Below are positions 15,673 to 24,122 of a stretch of 64,000 nucleotides of DNA, one piece after another. Position 1 is the first letter of the stretch; the number at the start of each line of letters is the position of its first letter. Source of the DNA: Porphyromonas pogonae (GTDB taxonomy: Bacteria; Bacteroidota; Bacteroidia; Bacteroidales; Porphyromonadaceae); assembly GCF_036320655.1 (NCBI RefSeq), contig NZ_CP143258.1, forward strand, positions 1,054,001-1,118,000, in the 5' to 3' direction. A model generated the notes under the pieces. It had not been told where the DNA came from and did not search any database. It saw only the letters and a program-made list of their open reading frames with translations. The translations under genes and the position numbers were made by a program.

Positions 15673-18018
15673 ATGACCAAAAAAATTACTCTTTGTCTGT
15701 TGAGTGCTTCTTTGCTTACTGCTGTCAGTGCTCATGCGCAGAAGAAAGACGACTATTACGAATTTGCCAAAGATTCTGTGAAGAATCTGAACAGTGTAGA
15801 AGTGATTGCTTTTCGTAAGGAAGCTCACCTCAACAAAATCCCCGTTTCTTTGAAGAAAACCCCTCTTACAGTGAATAATCTCAATACAGATGTACTATTG
15901 CAGCGGGGGATAACTAATCTGCAAACAGCTCTAAAGTTTGTACCCGGGGTAAATATGAGTACTTCATATGGAGCTTTTCAACGTTTATCTATTCGAGGAT
16001 TCAATGATTCTCCTATTATGATAGATGGGGTGAGGGACGAGCGTACGACTATTAATTCTTATCCTTTTGGAGATCTATATAATGTAGAGAAGATAGAAGT
16101 GCTGAAGGGCCCGGCTTCTGTGCTTTACGGTCACTCAGCTGTAGGTGGAATTCTCAATATTGTGCGCAAAGAGCCTACGTATAAGCGCTCACTCAATGCT
16201 CATTTGAGATATGGAAGTTTTAATTATCGTGAGGCAGCTTTATCTTTGGGCGGAAATATCACCGGACCTCTCAATTTTTATGCCGGAGTGTTCTATTCTG
16301 GTGGTGATCACTGGAGAAATACCGGTGACAGACGCCTTTCTGCTTATACAGCATTAGGTTATACCCATGGTGCTCATAAATTTGTTTGGAGAGCAGAGGC
16401 TCGAAGTGATTCCTATGGTACGGAAATAGGACTGCCACCCACTATGCCTGATACGGTATACACAGCCGATGATAATAAATTTTATTTGCCCAAAGGAGCT
16501 GTAAGACCGGGTATACCTCGAGACAAGAGATTCAATAATGAGTCGGATTTTATGTACAATAAGGCTTGGAACACTTCTCTAAAGTATACTTATACGATAA
16601 ATAATGATTGGAAACTATCCAACTATTCATCATTCAGTTATGATGATATAGATTATTTCGGTACGGAGGAGTTGGGTTACAGAACCAGTGACAAGCCTAT
16701 CTATCCTTACTACATCAAGAATAAGAGTAGTAAAAAATATATCGATATAGATAGTGTGCAGCTCGTTTTCCCTCTTCGTTTCTCTCACATTGCTCGAACA
16801 TTCCAAAATCAACTGGAAATCGCAGGGACATTCCAAATGGGTAGTGTGTCCAATCATATCCTTGCTGGCTATAGTACTTCATATATGAGAAGAACATCTT
16901 TTTCCGGATATGATTTGGGTAAAGATGTTCAAGGTCCCGGACTTAACTCTGTAGTTTCTGTATTTAATCCTGAGAGTAAAGGGCCTATGACAAGTCGCTT
17001 CAGCAAAGCTTCTCCTACTCGTATGTGGGTTCATGGTATTTATGCCTCCGATGTAATGGAGTTTACTCAACGGCTAAAGGGAATGCTCTCATTCAGGTAT
17101 GACTGGTATGACTATAGAGCTCTCAATGATAAAATACCGGTTATAGACGGTAAGCGTAAGTTTGATGACCCGGCATCATCCGAGTATGGTAGTACTAAGT
17201 CCGGATCTTTGAGCTACCGTTTTGGTCTTGTATATATGCCTATGGAGAATCTTTCCGTTTATTCGTCGGTAGGAAGTTTTTATATCCCCGACAGACGTAT
17301 CGCTGATCCTCGATACATATATATTAATGCAGACGGAAAAAGGATAGATGTGGAACATACCAAATCAATCTTCAAACCTACCAGCGGTTACCAACTGGAA
17401 CTTGGCGCAAGATACGAAATCAACAATAAGCTTTCTGCGATGGTATCAGGTTTTTACATTCGAAAAAATAATGATGTAATGTCACTGGGGACTACCAAAA
17501 TCATGGAAAATGGTAAGGAAGTGTCCAAAAGACTACTGGGGCAAGTCGCTTCTGTCAATAGCAAGGGTTTTGAAGTAGAAGTAAAGTATACCCCGCTGCC
17601 CAATCTGGGTCTTTCTGCCGGCTATGCGCTTAACGATGTTAGGGTGGGCGAGATGAAGGACAATGAATATCTGAAATACAACCAAGCAAAGAACACTCCT
17701 CTGAACAATGTGCCCAAACACAATTTCTACACTTATGGCTCTTATGCTTTTGATAAGGGATGGATCAAAGGCTTGTCATTGAACTATGCGCTTACTTATA
17801 CAGGTAAGATCTACAGATCATATGCTGACAACTTATATTTTGAGCCGTATACCTTACTCAATTTAGGTGCAGAATACCAACTGCCCTGTAACTTCACTTT
17901 GGGAGTGAATGTAAATAACGTCCTGAATAAAAAGACCTATGTAGGAGCATTGAATCAAAATCAATTGATGCCTAACGCTCCGACGAATTTCATTGTTTCT
18001 TTGAAATACTCTTTATAA
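15673..18018 (+). CDS. TonB-dependent outer-membrane receptor under cobalamin riboswitch control
   Basis: A 781-residue receptor: signal peptide at residues 1-22 (ending AHAQ), plug domain at ~40-165 with KTPLTVNNLNTDVLL, SIRGFNDSPIMIDGVRDE and VEKIEVLKGPASVLYGHSA, then a 22-strand-type beta-barrel ending in FIVSLKYSL. Plug and barrel motifs resemble the FhuE/FpvA-like siderophore receptors rather than BtuB. The riboswitch argues for cobalamin or a related corrinoid, or for a cofactor whose uptake is tied to B12 status. The PepSY gene downstream is often seen next to siderophore receptors. Receptor identity is firm; substrate is open. Confidence 0.88.
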   Translation: MTKKITLCLLSASLLTAVSAHAQKKDDYYEFAKDSVKNLNSVEVIAFRKEAHLNKIPVSLKKTPLTVNNLNTDVLLQRGITNLQTALKFVPGVNMSTSYGAFQRLSIRGFNDSPIMIDGVRDERTTINSYPFGDLYNVEKIEVLKGPASVLYGHSAVGGILNIVRKEPTYKRSLNAHLRYGSFNYREAALSLGGNITGPLNFYAGVFYSGGDHWRNTGDRRLSAYTALGYTHGAHKFVWRAEARSDSYGTEIGLPPTMPDTVYTADDNKFYLPKGAVRPGIPRDKRFNNESDFMYNKAWNTSLKYTYTINNDWKLSNYSSFSYDDIDYFGTEELGYRTSDKPIYPYYIKNKSSKKYIDIDSVQLVFPLRFSHIARTFQNQLEIAGTFQMGSVSNHILAGYSTSYMRRTSFSGYDLGKDVQGPGLNSVVSVFNPESKGPMTSRFSKASPTRMWVHGIYASDVMEFTQRLKGMLSFRYDWYDYRALNDKIPVIDGKRKFDDPASSEYGSTKSGSLSYRFGLVYMPMENLSVYSSVGSFYIPDRRIADPRYIYINADGKRIDVEHTKSIFKPTSGYQLELGARYEINNKLSAMVSGFYIRKNNDVMSLGTTKIMENGKEVSKRLLGQVASVNSKGFEVEVKYTPLPNLGLSAGYALNDVRVGEMKDNEYLKYNQAKNTPLNNVPKHNFYTYGSYAFDKGWIKGLSLNYALTYTGKIYRSYADNLYFEPYTLLNLGAEYQLPCNFTLGVNVNNVLNKKTYVGALNQNQLMPNAPTNFIVSLKYSL

Positions 18019-18028
18019 AAAGTCTGGT

Positions 18029-18081
18029 TTTGCCGTAAGGCCGTAAGTTCTGATTGTAGATTCTTACAGCCTTACGGCAAA
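18029..18081 (+). terminator. Strong hairpin between receptor and PepSY gene
   Basis: TTTGCCGTAAGGC pairs perfectly with GCCTTACGGCAAA (13 bp) and the stem can extend by about 5 more pairs after one mismatch. ATATTATTTC follows. It begins 10 bases after the receptor stop and may reduce read-through to the PepSY gene. Confidence 0.6.
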
Positions 18082-18112
18082 TATTATTTCGCTATTAATT
18101 AAAAGATTCACC

Positions 18113-19594
18113 ATGAGAAAATTTATCATTAATACCCATCGCATCTTAGGGGCTATTCTCAGTATTCTTTTTGTTGCTTGGTTCATCTCCGGGTTGGTAC
18201 TCATTTATCATCATTTCCCTCGTTATTCGCATCAAGAGCAGATGCAACAATTGCAGTCAATTAATGGGACAAATTTGCCTCAGATTGATAGTTTGGGACA
18301 ACTTATCAAGACGATGGGGGGAGATTCTCTGAAAACAGAACGTTTGCGCATTCAAGGATCAGAAATTGGGGGAGCTTCACCTCTTATAGTCATAAGTCCT
18401 GCCAAAGGGAATGATATTAAGATGGACTTGCGGGGAAGTAAACCTGAACCCATAGTGGTGAACTATTCGTATCTTGAGCAAGTTGCTGCCCGATGGAATA
18501 GTAAAGTGATTGCCGTGGATACGTTGAACAAGCTGGATCAATGGACGCCTTTTGGGAATCTCAAAGACGATCTCCCTTTTTATAGGATTAGGCTATCGGG
18601 GGATGAAGATCGTAGGGTGTATATATCATCTCATACCGGAAAAATCTTACAGGAATCTACCTACAAAGAGCGTGTATGGGCTTGGCTGGGAGCTATACCT
18701 CATTGGGTTTACTTTACTTTCTTGAGACAACACCGTGAGGCTTGGATTTGGACTATCATAATTCTTGGAGCTCTGGGTACACTCATGACTATTACAGGGT
18801 TTTATCTCGGTATTGAGATTTATTACAAGAATCGGAAGAGAGCCAAGGCATCGCGTTTGTATTCTCCATTCAGGAAAAAACGTTATCAGTGGCATCATTT
18901 CTTTGGTACGGTTGGTGGTATTCTTATTATTTTATGGGTTTTTACCGGGATGATGTCGGTTATACATTTCTCTGATAATAAGTCCAAAGAGTTCAAAACC
19001 GAAAAACTGTCGGGAAACACCTTGAGTCTCGACTCCTATCATACGGATCTCAATGCTTTACTCAAGATGATCCCTGATGTCAAAAGCATTAATTTTACAG
19101 GACTGGGTGATGTGCCGGTAATAGAAGTGATGACTCCGCAGCAGGATTATTACTTTGACGGTAATAGCTCGATTCCTAATCGCTTAAACCTAAGCTCTGA
19201 AATTATACTTCAAGAAGCCCAAAAGGTTTTTGGCTCTAAGTATAAATATGATTATAGGGTGATGGACAAGTATGATGCTTATTATATAAGCCATAGCGGT
19301 AAGCTTAGCCTGCCTGTTGTGAGAGTGTCGGTAAACACTCCTGATAAACATACATTATATGTGAATCCTGAGACAGCACAATGTCGCATCATTGACAATG
19401 CAGCTCGAGAGGATGCGTGGAGATTCAGGAAATTCCACAGCCTAAATTTTTCTTTCCTTGCGAACCATCCTGTGATATGGACCATAGTTATGTGGCTTTT
19501 TATGATCATCGGGCTTGTGGCTTCTGCTACGGGATTATGGTTGAGTATTGATTACATTAAGCGACTTGTGAGAAGAAGGTGCCATCGCAATTAG
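18113..19594 (+). CDS. PepSY-associated transmembrane protein
   Basis: A 493-residue inner-membrane protein with an N-terminal transmembrane helix (residues ~10-32), a large periplasmic part, further membrane segments near 205-235, 260-285 and 445-475, and PepSY-type stretches (KVIAVDTLNKLDQWTPF; YRIRLSGDEDRRVYISSHTG). The family (PepSY_TM) is found beside siderophore receptors and may act in reductive release of iron; here the neighbour is riboswitch-controlled. Histidines in HHFPRYSH and HWVYF could ligate a metal or heme. The biochemical role is not established. Confidence 0.8.
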   Translation: MRKFIINTHRILGAILSILFVAWFISGLVLIYHHFPRYSHQEQMQQLQSINGTNLPQIDSLGQLIKTMGGDSLKTERLRIQGSEIGGASPLIVISPAKGNDIKMDLRGSKPEPIVVNYSYLEQVAARWNSKVIAVDTLNKLDQWTPFGNLKDDLPFYRIRLSGDEDRRVYISSHTGKILQESTYKERVWAWLGAIPHWVYFTFLRQHREAWIWTIIILGALGTLMTITGFYLGIEIYYKNRKRAKASRLYSPFRKKRYQWHHFFGTVGGILIILWVFTGMMSVIHFSDNKSKEFKTEKLSGNTLSLDSYHTDLNALLKMIPDVKSINFTGLGDVPVIEVMTPQQDYYFDGNSSIPNRLNLSSEIILQEAQKVFGSKYKYDYRVMDKYDAYYISHSGKLSLPVVRVSVNTPDKHTLYVNPETAQCRIIDNAAREDAWRFRKFHSLNFSFLANHPVIWTIVMWLFMIIGLVASATGLWLSIDYIKRLVRRRCHRN

Positions 19595-19637
19595 AAATAT
19601 ATTAGGGAAATAAAATACTCATAAGTCAGTAAGCTAT

Positions 19638-19690
19638 AGAGGAAGCCGGGGATAAAAATCATCATCGGGTTCCTCTTCTCTTTTTTGTCT
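19638..19690 (+). terminator. Terminator after the PepSY gene
   Basis: AGAGGAAGCCGGGGAT pairs with ATCGGGTTCCTCT allowing one mismatch or bulge, followed by TCTCTTTTTTG. It ends the receptor/PepSY unit. Confidence 0.7.
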
Positions 19691-19703
19691 GCATATCTTC
19701 TAT

Positions 19704-19711
19704 TATCTTTG
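19704..19711 (+). promoter_or_regulatory. Orphan -7 box
   Basis: TATCTTTG matches the Bacteroidetes consensus exactly, with TTTTG upstream. No protein gene begins in the next 500 bases; a terminator lies at 20220-20251. Confidence 0.45.
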
Positions 19712-19718
19712 CAACCCG

Positions 19719-20219
19719 GCAATAAGCGTGGGAAGAGATAAAAACGGTTTTGTATATACCCATTGTGCGGGTAAATTATTCTGATCAGGAAGATAGTCTT
19801 TATATTCCGGAATTATTCCGGTTACCTTTTACATAAATCTCAACCATGCTTTTGAAAAATATTTAGCCCCTCTTTACTTTCTTAGTTAAGTCTATGGAGT
19901 TCTTTTGTTTGAATAATGATAAAGCTTGGAGTGTAAGATAATAATTGTGTAGGTGCAAAATATCTTGACTATTCGTCTCTCTCGACTAAAGTGAGTGTAG
20001 AGGTGGTGTTATGGGGCATGTGGCTTGCCCATGCTGTAGTACCAGGATAGAAAATACTATTTTACTGTTAAATCAAACAGCACCCGATATCATTATCCCA
20101 AAATGATATACAAAACCAAAGCCATAAATGGTAAAAGGGATGCCATATAATGAAGATTAAGAGTTGTCTCATTAAAAATCTTCATAAAAAGCAATTTGAA
20201 TAATAAAATTTCTCAGAGC
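19719..20219 (+). other. Gene-free region between an orphan promoter and a terminator
   Basis: About 500 bases without a long frame. A 31-codon frame at 20011-20106 reads MGHVACPCCSTRIENTILLL, which resembles the metal-binding CxxC loop and helix of an HMA domain (here CPCC), but is too short to be a working domain. A GGAATTATTCC-type palindrome lies near 19808. This may be a decayed gene or a non-coding transcript; neither is proven. Confidence 0.35.
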
Positions 20220-20251
20220 AATACACATTTTGCTTTAAAATGTGTATTTTT
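20220..20251 (+). terminator. Intrinsic terminator before spt
   Basis: AATACACATTTT pairs perfectly with AAAATGTGTATT (12 bp) around a GCTTT loop, followed by TTT. It sits 160 bases before serine palmitoyltransferase and has no coding gene directly upstream. Confidence 0.7.
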
Positions 20252-20408
20252 GAATCCAAAATATTGCATACTTGTAGACTTGGATGATTGCGCCTGTTTC
20301 TCAAGCATTTGCTTTGATAGGTAATAAGGTCTTCCCTTCACAATTCGAGATAATGATATCATACCCGATTTGCCGAAAAAGTTTACAAAATGTTTAACAA
20401 ACGATAAA

Positions 20409-21593
20409 ATGAAGTTATTGCAAAGCAAGTTGTCACGTTACAATGCCCCACAAGTAGCTCAAGCTGCAGGCATTTATCCTTACTTTCGTAAGATTGAAAG
20501 TGACCAAAGCACAGAAGTCGTCATCGATGGCCGTAAGGTTTTGATGTTCGGCTCCAATGCATATTTAGGCCTTGTGAATCATCCTAAAGTGATAGAGGCA
20601 GCTGTAAAAGCTACAGAAAAATATGGCACGGGATGTGCCGGAAGCCGTTTTCTCAATGGTACTTTGGATACACATTTGGCCCTTGAGAAAAGACTCGCTG
20701 AATTTGTGGGGAAGGAAGACGCCATTATATTCTCTACAGGCTTTCAGGTAAACTTGGGGGTCGTGGCATGCATCACCGGGCGTGAAGATTATATTCTCTG
20801 GGACGAGTTGGATCATGCTTCTATTATTGAAGGTATGCGTCTTTCGTTTAGCAATAAGCTTAAATTTAAGCATAATGATATGTCTTCTCTTGAAAAGAGA
20901 TTGCAGCAATGTGATCCTGATAAGGTGAAGCTTATTGTTGTGGATGGTGTTTTCAGTATGGAAGGCGATGTATGTAATCTGCCTGAGATAGTAGCTCTAG
21001 CCAAACGTTATAATGCTACAGTTATGGTCGATGAAGCCCATGGTTTAGGAGTAATGGGCGATCATGGTAGAGGCGTTTGTAATCATTTCGGACTTACGGA
21101 TGATGTGGATCTTATCATGGGTACATTTAGCAAATCTTTAGCTTCTTTGGGAGGCTTTATCGCTGCGGACAAAACCATAATCAATTATTTGAGGCATCAT
21201 GCCCGATCTTATATTTTCAGTGCCAGCTGTACTCCCGCATCTACGGCGGCGGCTGATGCTGCATTGGATATCATGCTCAGTGAACCTGAGCGTATTCAGA
21301 GCTTGTGGGATAAAACTAATTACTGTCTCAAACGATTCCGCGAACAAGGATTTGAGATCGGACATACTTCGACTCCTATTATTCCGTTATTCATACGTGA
21401 TAATGACCTTACATTTAAGATTACTCGTGACGTATTTAATGAAGGCGTATTTGTAAATCCTGTGGTATCTCCGGCAGTAGCACCGGACGATACATTGATA
21501 AGATTTTCACTGATGGCGACACATACTTATGAACAACTGGACTATGCAATAGACAAATTATACAAGGTGTTCAAAGAAAATGGTGTTCTCTAA
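20409..21593 (+). CDS. spt: Serine palmitoyltransferase
   Basis: PLP enzyme that condenses serine with a long-chain acyl-CoA, the first step of sphingolipid synthesis in Bacteroidales. 394 residues: LMFGSNAYLGL near residue 50, GTGCAGSRFLNGTLDTHLALE, VDEAHGLGVMG (PLP Asp/His) and GTFSKSLASLGGF with the PLP lysine near residue 248. ATG 20409 (MKLLQSKLSRY) matches the known start of Porphyromonas homologues better than the upstream TTG at 20370. It belongs to the same alpha-oxoamine synthase family as BioF at 8.2 kb, but the N-terminal region and cysteine-containing GTGCAGSR are characteristic of Spt. Confidence 0.88.
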   Translation: MKLLQSKLSRYNAPQVAQAAGIYPYFRKIESDQSTEVVIDGRKVLMFGSNAYLGLVNHPKVIEAAVKATEKYGTGCAGSRFLNGTLDTHLALEKRLAEFVGKEDAIIFSTGFQVNLGVVACITGREDYILWDELDHASIIEGMRLSFSNKLKFKHNDMSSLEKRLQQCDPDKVKLIVVDGVFSMEGDVCNLPEIVALAKRYNATVMVDEAHGLGVMGDHGRGVCNHFGLTDDVDLIMGTFSKSLASLGGFIAADKTIINYLRHHARSYIFSASCTPASTAAADAALDIMLSEPERIQSLWDKTNYCLKRFREQGFEIGHTSTPIIPLFIRDNDLTFKITRDVFNEGVFVNPVVSPAVAPDDTLIRFSLMATHTYEQLDYAIDKLYKVFKENGVL

Positions 21594-21636
21594 TAACCTG
21601 CTCATATGAGTGTGGCCGGTATTTGAATATTATCAC

Positions 21637-21683
21637 AAGCTGCCTTTTCATTGTAAAATATCAATGAGGCAGCTTATTTTTTA
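21637..21683 (+). terminator. Terminator after spt
   Basis: AAGCTGCC and CATTG pair with CAATG and GGCAGCTT in one long stem, followed by ATTTTTTA. Confidence 0.75.
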
Positions 21684-21726
21684 TCCATGTAAGGCGTTAT
21701 GCAGTTAAGTATTTGTTTTCTTTTAC

Positions 21727-21734
21727 TAACTTTG
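21727..21734 (+). promoter_or_regulatory. -7 box for the DUF6242 gene
   Basis: TAACTTTG matches TAnnTTTG about 20 bases before the likely start codon. Confidence 0.5.
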
Positions 21735-21754
21735 TTGCTTAAATTAAGGTGTTT

Positions 21755-23140
21755 ATGATGAAGTCAAATTATAAGTGGAATTGTTTTTTATTGGCTAATC
21801 TGGTAGGTTGTAGCTTCTTACTGTCGAGTTGTAGTAAAAACACGCCCAAGATTCAAGATGTAACCATTAAGAGTATTCAGGTGGAATCATTCAAGCTATC
21901 CAAAAAGAATGATTTGGAGCTTAATAAAGTGTTTTTTTCTATAGATCAGGATCAGAATAAGATTTACAATGCTATTCCTGTCGACTTTTATAAAAAAATC
22001 GATTCAGTGGCACTTCTTATCAACGTGGCTTCGGGAGATAAAGTAGAACTTGCTGTTGGAGACGGAGAGTTCAAGCCTTATGTCCCTACCGATTCTATTT
22101 TTATCGGTAATAAGAACTATAATATGAAAGTCAGGGTAATGACACCTGATCAGAAATATCAGAAACTTTATGATATCAAGATCAATCAGTATAGTGCAGA
22201 CCCTATGACTTTTAATTGGAATAAGCTTAACGCTCAGAACTTACCCGAAACATCGGCAGATTATAGCGAAGCTTTCGTGAGAGACCATCAAGTGCTTATC
22301 TACACCTCAAAAGGTAATGCTACTGCATTGAAAGTTGCTTCATTTTCCAATGTGCTCAAGTGGGAGTCCAAAACAATATCCGGAATTGCAGGTGTGAAGC
22401 AGATTGCTAAGACAAAAGATAATAAATTTGTGGCTGTAGATAACCAAGGAGCTTTACACTCTTCTGATAATGGAGAGGCTTTTAAAATACTCTCAGATGT
22501 CAAAGCTGTAGCTCTTTTGGGAATCATGCCTGATAAAATCACCGGGAAGGAAAAGATATTGCTTCTCTTGCCTGCTACGGCAGTGGAACTTGCTAAGGAG
22601 CAAAATTCAGGTAAGAACTATACTTTTGGTTATTTTGAAGATGGTAAACTGACGAGAGGTGCTTTAGCCCCGATAAATTATCCGGTAACCAAATTTACCT
22701 CATTACCTACAAAGGCATTCAATAGCTATGGTGTGAGGACTCTGGGTGGAGTAGACCTTGGTGGTAAAAGTGTTGGTTCGATATGGTATACTACCAATGG
22801 CTTGGATTGGTTGGAATATACAGCATCCAAAGGAGATGCCATAGAGCCTTCAAAATATAAAATGTCTGTGACATCTTATGGTAAGGCTATTTATTTATAC
22901 ACAGGGTCTGACAAAGAGAATAAGCTCACAGTATATTATTCGCAAGATGAGGGTTTGTCATGGACAAAAGGAAAAAGCTCCGTGATGCTTCCAAAGCTTG
23001 ATGAATATGGAACAAGGGTAGGTAATGTAGTGGCTTTTGCCGACGAACAAAGCAATATGTATTTAGTTGGGGGCGTTAGTTCTGCAGGGCAATATTTCAA
23101 TGATATTTGGAAAGGTAACTTAAAAATATCAAATAACTAA
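21755..23140 (+). CDS. DUF6242-type lipoprotein
   Basis: About 461 residues with a hydrophobic start and the lipobox SFLLSSC near residue 26, so an exported lipoprotein. The body has an N-terminal domain of ~130 residues (KKIDSVALLINVASGD, RVMTPDQKYQKLYDIKI), then a beta-propeller-like region with repeated short strands such as SSDNGEAFKI, YTTNGLDWLEY and YSQDEGLSWTKG, resembling BNR/sialidase Asp-box repeats. DUF6242 is conserved in Bacteroidales and has no known function. The GTG at 21749 is a less likely start than ATG 21755 or 21758. Confidence 0.75.
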   Translation: MMKSNYKWNCFLLANLVGCSFLLSSCSKNTPKIQDVTIKSIQVESFKLSKKNDLELNKVFFSIDQDQNKIYNAIPVDFYKKIDSVALLINVASGDKVELAVGDGEFKPYVPTDSIFIGNKNYNMKVRVMTPDQKYQKLYDIKINQYSADPMTFNWNKLNAQNLPETSADYSEAFVRDHQVLIYTSKGNATALKVASFSNVLKWESKTISGIAGVKQIAKTKDNKFVAVDNQGALHSSDNGEAFKILSDVKAVALLGIMPDKITGKEKILLLLPATAVELAKEQNSGKNYTFGYFEDGKLTRGALAPINYPVTKFTSLPTKAFNSYGVRTLGGVDLGGKSVGSIWYTTNGLDWLEYTASKGDAIEPSKYKMSVTSYGKAIYLYTGSDKENKLTVYYSQDEGLSWTKGKSSVMLPKLDEYGTRVGNVVAFADEQSNMYLVGGVSSAGQYFNDIWKGNLKISNN

Positions 23141-23332
23141 ATGTCTTTTAAAATCTACTTTTTATAGATGAGCCGGTACATGAGTTTTATGATTTTATAA
23201 TTATAAAACTCTCTGCTATTTATAAGAGGTTCTGTACAGAAGCGGGTTTGTTGAAGTCTAATTGAGGTAAATCTTTATGGCGGACACCAACGCTTTGGGA
23301 ACTATAGAAAACAGTATTGAGAAGTTTTTGAC

Positions 23333-24097
23333 ATGACAGATAATTTGCAAAACAATTCTCCGTTTGATGAGAATAAGGTGCCTAAGCATGTGGCTATTAT
23401 AATGGATGGCAATGGACGCTGGGCCAAAATGAGGGGGAAACATAGAAGTGAAGGTCATATAGCGGGAGTCGATTCTCTTCGCAATACCATAAAAGCAGCC
23501 TCTGATTTGGGTATAAAATATCTGACAATATACGCATTCAGTACTGAAAACTGGAAAAGGCCTTCGGATGAAGTGATTGCCCTGATGGATCTTTTGGCGA
23601 AGTCCGTGGCATCAGAAACTCCGGATCTTATCAAGGATGGAATAAGATTGCTTACCATAGGTAATATTGAAAAGTTACCCCAGGATACGCAATTGATACT
23701 CCAAGAATCAAAAGATGCTACGGCTCACAATACCAAGTTGAATCTTGTAGTAGCTTTGAGTTATTCGTCGCGTCAAGAAATTATGGATGCAACATGCCGT
23801 TTGGCTGCAAAGATCAGTAAGTGTGAGATTAGTCCCGATGCTTTAGATGAAGATCTATTCTCATCTTTGTTGGATACGGCTGAGATCCCTGATCCTGATC
23901 TTCTTATACGTACCGGCGGAGAGGTGCGAATAAGTAATTTCTTATTATGGCAGGCTGCATATGCCGAACTTTATTTTACAGATACGTTCTGGCCCGATTT
24001 TGGTTATGATGAATTGAAAAAGGCGATCTGTGACTATCAGGCAAGGGAAAGGCGCTTCGGGAAAACGAGCGAGCAAATTGCCGAAGAATGTAAGTAA
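23333..24097 (+). CDS. uppS: Isoprenyl transferase (undecaprenyl diphosphate synthase)
   Basis: Makes the C55 lipid carrier for peptidoglycan and O-antigen by adding isopentenyl units in cis. 254 residues with HVAIIMDGNGRWAKMRGKHR near residue 19 (catalytic Asp and diphosphate-binding loop), YAFSTENWKRP near residue 66 and PDLLIRTGGEVRISNFLLWQ near residue 187. Cytoplasmic, membrane-associated. It lies 25 bases before bamA, a common neighbour in Bacteroidetes. Confidence 0.95.
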   Translation: MTDNLQNNSPFDENKVPKHVAIIMDGNGRWAKMRGKHRSEGHIAGVDSLRNTIKAASDLGIKYLTIYAFSTENWKRPSDEVIALMDLLAKSVASETPDLIKDGIRLLTIGNIEKLPQDTQLILQESKDATAHNTKLNLVVALSYSSRQEIMDATCRLAAKISKCEISPDALDEDLFSSLLDTAEIPDPDLLIRTGGEVRISNFLLWQAAYAELYFTDTFWPDFGYDELKKAICDYQARERRFGKTSEQIAEECK

Positions 24098-24122
24098 CGA
24101 AATATATCGAAATCAATATATA

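Noticed and set aside
20011-20106. Heavy-metal-associated (HMA) domain gene
   Set aside because: Only 31 codons; an HMA domain needs about 65. Kept as a possible relic in the findings, not as a gene.
19719-20219. tmRNA, RNase P or SRP RNA in the orphan transcription unit
   Set aside because: None of their conserved sequences is present (no tag frame with a tRNA-like end, no GAGGAAAGTCC-type motif, no GGAAGGAAGCA-type SRP loop).
24030-24122. Extended start for bamA inside uppS
   Set aside because: The signal peptide begins at ATG 24123; the extension would sit before it and overlap uppS by 68 bases.
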